Source of the DNA: Cryptomeria japonica
Taxonomy: Eukaryota; Streptophyta; Pinopsida; Cupressales; Cupressaceae
Assembly (NCBI RefSeq): GCF_030272615.1
Contig: NC_081414.1
Span: forward strand, 2,295,501 to 2,359,500
Reading direction: 5' to 3'
Length of the DNA: 64,000 nt
In this document: one piece after another, positions 57,065-64,000 of the stretch
How positions within the stretch are numbered: the stretch's first letter is position 1
Layout of the letters: each line of letters begins with the position of its first letter
Translations under genes and position numbers: made by a program
Notes under the pieces: model-generated
Databases searched by the model: none
What the model was told of the DNA's origin: nothing
Seen by the model: only the letters and a program-made list of their open reading frames with translations

Positions 57065-57348
57065 GATGCGCTATTCTATTTTTCTCCCGCATCGAGACCT
57101 ACAGGAAAATATTAGTGGAAGTCATGCGCTAAAGAAAGGACTTCACGTGCTAGAGTATAGACCCCACCCGCTAAACAGTAAGCGGGATGCGCTAGACTGT
57201 TAACCGGATGCGCTACTCTATTTTTCTCCCGCGTTGATACCTATAGGAAAAGATTAGTAGAAGCCATGCACTAAAGGAAAGACTTCACACGCTAGAGTAT
57301 AGACCCCATGCGCTAAACAGTAAGCGGGATGCGCTAGACTGTTAACCG
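57065..57348. repeat. 142-bp tandem pair in the internal leader
   Basis: Units start at 57065 and 57207, with a partial start at 57349. They share GATGCGCTA, TCTATTTTTCTCCCGC and TAAGCGGGATGCGCTAGACT. GCGCTA words recur many times, which makes this leader more CpG-rich than its surroundings. Confidence 0.9.
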
Positions 57349-57444
57349 GATGCACCAGGGAATGTTTCCCACGCGCTGATTCATGTTTCCCGCAGACCTA
57401 CAAAAATGATTAGTTTCAAAAACCGATTTGATATTTGGGGTCGG

Positions 57445-57462
57445 GCCCCACGGTGGGCGCCA
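57445..57462 (-). other. Primer-binding site (tRNA-Lys)
   Basis: The plus strand GCCCCACGGTGGGCGCCA equals the 3' end of plant cytosolic tRNA-Lys(CTT) including CCA. On the minus strand it therefore primes cDNA synthesis. It lies four bases past the LTR end at 57467. Confidence 0.75.
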
Positions 57463-57466
57463 GAAA

Positions 57467-58902
57467 TGTATGTCAAAAATGTGGTATCAACCTGCAAGAG
57501 GAGAAAACAATTCAAAAACACACATGAAACATTGCATTAGAGGTTAGAAATCCAAACAAAGCAAGTTAAAAAGAATCTAAACTCTTTAATATCGTTCCAT
57601 GCTCCTCTATCTCCAAGGATCTTCAAGATTCAAGGTGGCTCTTAGCTTGGAAGAGCACTTGATTCTTTAAGATGACAACCTAAAGAACGAGATTAAAATG
57701 ATTCTAAGATCTAAATGGAATGCAACCAAGATCCTAGTGATGATTTAGATATGAAACTAGATGATGATAAGATGCAAGATATTGATATGAAGCTTGAACT
57801 AGTATGAAAATGATACTAAGATGAAGCTAACATGATATATCTAAGATTGGAATGCTATCAAAATGATCTAACATGCTATTCTATCAAAGAGAGATAATAT
57901 GCTTAATATTATGGGACTATAAGTTTGATGCACAAAGACTTCATTTTTTTGAAGAAGGAATGGGCTCTATTTATAGGGAAAATAGGGCAATGGATGGTCA
58001 AGATTGGATAATCTTAACAAGGGCCAAGATTGAAAGTTGGGAATCCATGTTTGCAATTTGCACCAATGAAATGGTGACAAGTGTCAACATAGGGTTGGGT
58101 TGAGAGAAGGGGTTGGAGACATTAAATGCCTGAGAAGACCTCATGGTTATCTAGAGGGTAAGGGTCAAGCTTAAGTTAGGCTTACCCAATGGATTAAGAG
58201 TTAATCCAAGGATAAACCCTTGTGCAAATGATTAAGAGATAATCATGGTCAAAGCATTAAAGGCTTGATGAGACCCTTGGGTTGGATGAAGGTTAAGTTA
58301 AAAGAAATTCTTTAACTATGTAAGAGGGTTTGAGTTAACCATTAATGATTATGAAGACTTTGGGGAATTAAGTGGTTGAAGGCTTGAAGCCTTTAATGGT
58401 TATCAAAGACTTTAAGGAATTAAGTGGTTGAAGGCTTGAAGCCTTTAATGGTTATCAAAGACTTTGAGGATTTGAGAAGTGACTTCCCCTTGCTTAGGGA
58501 TGTGACAAAGTTTAGAAGATGGGTTATGCTAATTAGAAGCGATTAGAAGAGTCTAGAAGGGATTAGAAAGGGGTTTAGGAAGGCAAGTGGGAGATGTAGG
58601 ATTTTGCAAGTGGATGGAGGGATAATAGGATTTAATTGAAATAAAGAATTTCATTCAATTTGGTTGCAATTTGGGGAAATTAAATAAATTAGATTTATTC
58701 AATTTAGGATAACTATTTAATTAAATTTGAATTTAATTAAAAGTGGATAGGGGGGATTTAATTGAATAAAATGATTTATTCATTAAATGGTAAAAAGAAG
58801 TCTAGTGAATTTAATTTAAATAAATTGAGTAATTTACTTAATTAAATAGAGGAATGTGGATAATTTAATTAAATTGGATTTAATTAAATAGAGAAATGAA
58901 CA
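57467..58902 (-). repeat. Ty3/gypsy-type LTR, minus strand
   Basis: On the minus strand it starts TGTTCATTTCTC, has a TATA box (CTATAAATAGAGCCC near 57963-57975) and ends GACATACA before the primer site. The length is 1436 bases. Its U3 is duplicated in inverted orientation at 55589-56530. The related, older LTR is at about 976-2070. Confidence 0.75.
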
Positions 58903-60499
58903 TAAAATATTCATTTAGGTATATGGTCATTTTTATACGTCTACAACTCTAGTTTAAATTTTTAGTTTAATTGTTAATAATTTTTAAGTTAGTAAATTAA
59001 ACATAGGAAAATTTATAATTAGGATTATTGTGTAATAAATTTGCAAATTTAAATTAACGTGTATAATTGGAATCTCTCAACCCATTTGAGATTTATTGGG
59101 TTACTTGATCGGTAATTTTAGATTCTTTAAAACATTTAAGTCTTATTATTATGATTGATCCAAAATTGCCAAAAGTATAAACTAATTGTTCATTTTGAAC
59201 CAGTAACTCTATAATTAATTATTCTCAGGATAGAAGTAAACATTGCTTAATTTTGTATGTAAATGACACTATTTTTGCATCATACGCGTTACTTATATAT
59301 TAAAATTGCATTCATTGATGAGCAAGTTACATTTCCATTATCTTCATGCAAGTTACATGTTTTAATATGTGAGTTCATAATTGTCATTATCATACCATTA
59401 TATATTAATTAGTTTAGTTGTAGAAGAATGGTATTTCTTTTTATCAAATGGTACTTGGATGCCATCAAAGTAGTTATTCAAATAATTAAGCTTTACAATA
59501 TCTAATTGTACACGTTCAATTCATAATTGTTTTCAAGTACGATGCTTTTCATAGCTCCTTAGTTAAGAAAACTAAATAAAGGAAGTTGGAAAACCCAAAC
59601 CTAGCAGCGTTCGGTATATATAGTGCCTCTGGGTCACGCTTACGGGTAATGTCGTTGTGTTGAACTACTGCACTTAATGCCTAATAAAGTTGCATCAACG
59701 ACGTCTGTGGCATCGTCCCTATAAATCGTTGGGGAGTAATAAGGGACACTTGGAAGTTAAAATCCAAGGGGTGGGTAATTCCCCTTGGATCGATAATTTA
59801 ATAAGATAATTCTAAAATGATCTTTCATCCACTAAGTTAAACCATAGTAAACTCCTATAGGGATGATGAGTGAAATGCTTTTATGAAATTGATTTAATCT
59901 CGAAGAATTGCTAACAATTGACAATTGGTCAAGGGTGACGCTTATGATAGGTATTAAGATCTAGTTGTTTTAAGCCACAAGAAATAGGCCATCTTGAGCC
60001 TTTTCTTAAGTGCTACCACCGTGGGTAGCAACCATAGAGAAACTGTCTGGGACATTGACCCTAGAGAGGGTTGTGTACCCACTAATCAGTTTACATCAAA
60101 CCATAGAGTAGAAAATAGAACTACATACTTTACGCCTTGATCCCGTTCCGAAACGGGTATGTAGGCAGTCTTGGGACGGAGTTGTCCCTAGTACTCAGGC
60201 GTTCGTGGGTGGGGTCTAGGCTTGGTAAAGAAGGATTGAGTAGAATCCTAATTTGAAAGATAAGTATAATAAAATGGAAAAAGTAATTCAATGCATACTC
60301 GAAAGGAATCCCGTATGGATTCGCTTGACTTCCCGAGGCTTTAAGCCAAATTTCGAGGTGAAATTCAAGCTTGTATTATGTTATTTAATTACTCCTGAGG
60401 ATGGCAATCTCAGTGCACTTGTGTTAGAAGAGTGTAGTACTTAGTGAGTGGCTTAGGACTCGAATGGTCCCGATGAGTCTAAGTCTCTGGCCAGAGCAC

Positions 60500-60665
60500 C
60501 TCCTATCCCGATTGGATAGATGCCTACCCCATATGGGTAGATGCCTATCCCGTATTGGATAGATGAAATCTTATGTCCCGTATGGACAGATGCCTAACCC
60601 GTATGGTTAGATGCTCATCTCAGATGGATGAATGCCTAATCCAAATGGATGGATGCCCAGAGTAT
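60500..60665. repeat. 20-bp palindromic minisatellite, LTR copy 2
   Basis: About 8 units such as GATGCCTAACCCGTATGGTTA and ATGCCTATCCCGTATTGGAT. It occupies the same LTR position as 42050-42330 but has fewer units. Confidence 0.9.
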
Positions 60666-60752
60666 GCGATTGAATCAAACACAAGTGATTAAATTATACA
60701 AAAAAAAAAAGAATGGTCAAATTTGTTGGGTTAAATATGGTGGGTTATTACA

Positions 60753-62299
60753 CCTATCATGCATCCATTATCTTCCCAAAAGTAAAAAACAAAAGAAAAA
60801 AAGCAAAGAGAAATAATTCGTCTGATGGTGAAAACCACTTCTTGTGGTGCCTTAGGCAAGTACCATGATGAAAACCTGAAAAACAAGCGTCATATGTAAT
60901 TCATTACCCTCTTGTAGTCTACACTTGGGGGTAACTTTTATCCATGCTTCCTATATAGCTTATCCTCAATTATCCCTTATCTTCCATTATCCCTCATTCA
61001 CCCTATCTACCCCCATATCACCTTTTCTACCTTTGATCATGACAAGGTTAAGGATGCCCACAACCATCATGCATCATATCAACTTCACCTTATCCACACC
61101 CTTCATATCAATTATATTTTCATTTCTTGCTTCTAGCATCCCTTATTACCTTTGATCTTTCTTATCCTATCTCCATCCTATCGTATCCATCCTTTGATCT
61201 TGATCAAAACCAAGGACATAGAAGAAAAACATGTTTTCATAAACCTCTTGACATGTCCATTCCTTATGGAGCACATGCCATTTAATGCACCATACCATCA
61301 CCTTATATTTCCATATCTATTCCCTTAGCTTGGGTTCCCATCATGAGGCAGTCCTTGAAAATAAATTTAACCCTGATTCCTTATTAATTTGCCACCATCC
61401 TTCACTTATCCATTTTCATCCCATCATTTCATTCATCCGCTCATGATGCCTTATTCCTTGCTAGACACTAGGGGAAAATAAATACATCTTGTTTGAGAAT
61501 AAATCTTGATATATCTTATAGCTCAATAACCTATCAAGACAACTTTTAAAAAAAAATTAAAATCCAAAAATAATCACAAAAACTTTTAAAATACAAAAAA
61601 AAAAAAAATAAATAAATTCAAAAACAAAAAATTATAAATAATTGTCTCTTTCTTAAGCATTGACACTTTGAACAAACACAATCAAAACATCACAATAAAA
61701 TTGAGCTTAAAAAATCTTGGATTAATAAACAAGCTATCGAACTAGTCTACTTCCTTACTAATCAACTACCTATCACTTTTAACATATTTATCAAACAACG
61801 TGCCTCTATGGATACATTGTTCTTAGAATTGGCACCCTATCAGATATCATGTCCTACGAACACATCTTACATATAATGGACATCCTATTGTGCCTCTATA
61901 GATACATCATTCCTAAAACACACACCCTATCAGATATCTTGTCTTACAGATACATCTTTCCTAAAATGGACATCCTATCAAACATCATTTAATAAAAACA
62001 CTTTTAATTTGGGAAAGAAGATCTAAATGGTTGTTGAATTATTTGGTCTAGTGAGTCTTAGCTTGTATTTTATTTATCATGTACCATGATCCTATCCTAC
62101 TCAAGGATATCCACAAGTGATTAGAGAAGAAAAGGTGGACCATTATTTTTATCATTTGATTGTTGTTTGTGGTTTGTATTATTAATCCTTGCAAATGGTA
62201 TATGAGTTATCTAGTTTTTACCATATCTAAATATGCTTGCATTCACTTGCCATAATAAGTTCAATGATGATGTAGCACTATATCAAGTACAAGATTCCA
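60753..62299 (+). mobile_element. Unidentified host unit, part 3
   Basis: It resumes right after the CCTAT duplication with the same 'ccatta', 'ccctcat' word style as 53500-53722. It contains 'gatggtgaaaaccacttctt' and repeats of 'gatatcttgtc.tacaga.acatc' around 61840-61985. No gene was seen. The right boundary is the CACTA-like end. Confidence 0.35.
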
Positions 62300-62790
62300 C
62301 ACTAGTACATTCGGAGCTAATTTTCGATGGCCGATTGTCAGAATTGTGACAAATTTTTGTCAAAGTGCCGACAAAAGTAGCCGTCAAAAACTTGTCATCG
62401 GATTTGTCGATGATGCCCCTAAACGTCGGAAATATGACAATCCCATGGACTCTGTAGGCGGTGGGCATGATCGCTCTTCCGGTCAAAAAAGTCATCGGAC
62501 ATGCAATATCCCCATCGGATGTTTTAGTAGATTGCGTCGCAAAGTTGACGACAATTTGGAACTTTGCACCGATGGTGATGCTGTTTGTCCGATGCTTGTG
62601 TCATCGGTCCATTCGGAGGCATCGACAATCGTTTGTCTAGTTTGAGTCGGAAGTGTGATGACTCTAGAACCTTTTCACCTATAAGAATGTTGTATGTCCG
62701 CCGATTTCATCATCGGTGGAAAGCTTGGTATTCATCGTAATTCCGACGGTGATAATATTTTTATCAAAAAAAATATATTATTATCTAGTC
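62300..62790 (+). mobile_element. CACTA-like transposon end
   Basis: Starts CACTAGTACATTCGG. It is followed by about 450 bases with repeated TCATCGG/CCGATGA-type words (near 62395, 62493, 62512, 62565, 62603, 62712) and GTAATTCCGACGGTGA near its end. CACTA termini with dense subterminal repeats define the En/Spm superfamily. The opposite end and transposase are not in view, and the 3-bp duplication cannot be tested. The short open frame at 62346-62645 is probably accidental. Confidence 0.5.
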
Positions 62791-64000
62791 ATTGATATGT
62801 ACTGCAAATGATATTCTATCCCCACCACCTATTAGTAGGGGGCATAGGTTTGAGGCTAATATGAGGCACATTGGTTTCAAGCCAATATGATCAAGCGCAC
62901 CATGGTTGAGATGGTCCAACTCCCTCGTCTCAGTCTAGGACTAAGCTCATGCCATATCTAAATGAAAGACATCTCAAATACATCGTCGGTGGAAAGCTGC
63001 AAAATGCCATTTTCATACATAAGCAAGACATACACAATTGGGCACAATCAACAAGAGAATGTTTAAAAGTGTGTTTGAGATCATTGTCCCAATTGTGGTG
63101 TGGTCACCAAGAGATCACCGTAAATTTGTCAACCTTTCCTTCATTTAAACCAAGTAAACCTTTGTAACAAAATTGTCCTAAGTGTGTTTAAATGAAGGAA
63201 AGGTTGACAAATTTCTCCATGGAGTTTTACCTGACTCTAGAATTAGTCAGTTGTTTAAAACAACTCATAACCATTGTAACAAAATTCACACTAATAATAT
63301 ATTTCCTAACAGTTTTTATCCATGAATGATATTTGGGTTTACAATCTTGAATTCAGTACATGCAATATCATTAGAACTCAGACATCAATAAACTTGTTTC
63401 AAATCAGAAACACTGTGATCTGAATTGCATACAAACTATTTAATGTAATTCCTGTTGTTTGTATTTTGGAAAAAAGGGTTGGCTGCAAAATTTTGCAGAG
63501 CATACTATTTGAGTAATTTACATGTTAAGTGTTTGTTATAATGTCTGAAAACTAAATCACAAAAAAGTAAAAAAAAAATTGGTTAGCAAATCAGGGGTGC
63601 ACTTTTCATTCTTGTTGTTATTCAATTCTTTTACTTTAGCTTTGTTTCTTTCTTCATATTTGGGGTCTAGAGCTCCTCCCTAAGTAGAGATTATTGGTTT
63701 TGTCTCCCCTCCTTTGGCTGGAGAGTTTCTTGCTATCTCTGGTAGTCTGCCCTCAGAGTTCAGCTTCTCTATTGGTCGGACTGTTATTTTCCCTACCTTC
63801 TTCTCCAAGTGCTCCTCCTCTTGTTTCCAAGATTTTTCCTTTGCCTTCTACTCAATGGCCCTTGGTTGTGCCTTCATGCCCTCTTAATATCTTCACTGGG
63901 TTCCTATTTCCTTCAAATGATGGCTTCTCTATGTTATGCAATATCCATCTTGGATCTTGCAACATCAAATTATGGCATGGTTGATGTTGATGTGAGTGAT
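62791..64000. other. Unassigned sequence with a hairpin, no firm gene
   Basis: AT-rich sequence with a perfect hairpin at 63122-63214. A 96-codon plus-strand frame at 63694-63984 (MVLSPLLWLESFLLSLVVCP) is hydrophobic and Ser/Pro-rich and could be the start of a gene or LINE that runs out of the window. It shows no recognisable motif. Confidence 0.35.
63122..63214. repeat. Perfect 29-bp inverted repeat
   Basis: Arms 63122-63150 and 63186-63214 are exact reverse complements (AAATTTGTCAACCTTTCCTT and on to 'catttaaac') around a 35-base loop. The size would suit a small-RNA precursor or a foldback element; neither is shown. Confidence 0.9.

Larger units (their letters stand above)
55589..58902. 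mobile_element. 3.3-kb element with inverted LTR arms
   Basis: Begins TGTTCATTTCTC and ends with its reverse complement GAGAAATGAACA. The first 940 bases (55589 to about 56530) are the reverse complement of about 57935-58902, almost identical over long stretches and less so near the TATA boxes. The right side is a complete minus-strand LTR (57467-58902) with a primer site. The left arm is the same LTR's U3 on the plus strand, followed by a different R/U5. No target duplication was found at the outer ends. Confidence 0.75.
53723..60752 (+). repeat. Gypsy solo LTR (about 3.7 kb) with a nested insertion
   Basis: Starts TGTCACAACCC, ends GGGTTATTACA, and is flanked by exact 5-bp duplications CCTAT (53718-53722 and 60753-60757). 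No polypurine tract precedes it and no primer site follows, so it is a solo LTR. It is the same family as the LTR at 38167-42435. The LTR proper is 53723-55588 plus 58903-60752; a 3.3-kb inverted-repeat element sits between. Confidence 0.85.

Noticed and set aside
62346-62645. 99-codon ORF in the CACTA-like end
   Set aside because: It coincides with the subterminal repeat region; the repeated words explain its composition.

Overview
The window looks like nuclear DNA from a plant with a very large, repeat-rich genome, most likely a gymnosperm. The reasons are AT-rich noncoding sequence, layered LTR retrotransposons of several families, very long LTRs, and a plant-type multi-exon ABCC transporter gene that is broken. 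No rRNA gene, intact tRNA gene or CRISPR array was seen. Almost every coding stretch is a decayed piece of a mobile element. The species assignment is inference. All identity estimates are by eye.

Layout, left to right. (1) 1-2070: the 5' end of a minus-strand Ty3/gypsy-type element (internal leader, a tRNA-Lys-type primer site, LTR). (2) 3600-19024: a minus-strand Copia element (Copia-1) whose gag is split by a 12.4-kb hAT-type DNA transposon at 4640-17050. The hAT call rests on an 8-bp target duplication, matching terminal inverted repeats, subterminal TGGCGA/TCGCCA motifs and a decayed hAT transposase. Inside the transposon is a large unrecognised antisense cargo gene (8601-12718) with a G-patch, low-complexity and coiled-coil-like regions. 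It also holds a 265-bp tandem array and a separate 175-codon antisense ORF. (3) 20100-21540: a Copia RT scrap and hairpin-rich noncoding DNA. (4) 21540-26190: polypyrimidine blocks around a 2.3-kb minisatellite of 20-bp units in both orientations. (5) 26195-31864: a 5'-truncated Copia element (Copia-2) with a long 3' LTR. (6) 32709-36190: five exons of an ABCC (MRP-type) transporter pseudogene with an in-frame stop and no second nucleotide-binding domain. (7) 37120-42435: a SINE-like dimer, a 63-bp stray copy of ABCC exon 1, then a gypsy 3' end (gag scrap, pol tail, polypurine tract, 4.27-kb LTR).

(8) 42436-62299 is a nest. An unidentified host unit (42436-44109, 51389-53722, 60753-62299) was invaded by Copia-3 (44110-51388) and by a gypsy solo LTR (53723-60752, duplication CCTAT). 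Copia-3 carries a 1.6-kb LTR-like insert in gag (45670-47266, duplication GGAGG). The solo LTR contains a 3.3-kb element with inverted LTR arms (55589-58902). (9) From 62300: a CACTA-like transposon end, then unassigned sequence with a perfect 29-bp hairpin.

The order of insertion can be read from interrupted frames and target duplications: Copia-1 before hAT; the host unit before Copia-3, which came before its LTR-like insert; the host unit before the gypsy LTR, which came before the inverted-LTR element. The genes do not form a pathway. The most original object is the hAT element with its antisense cargo.
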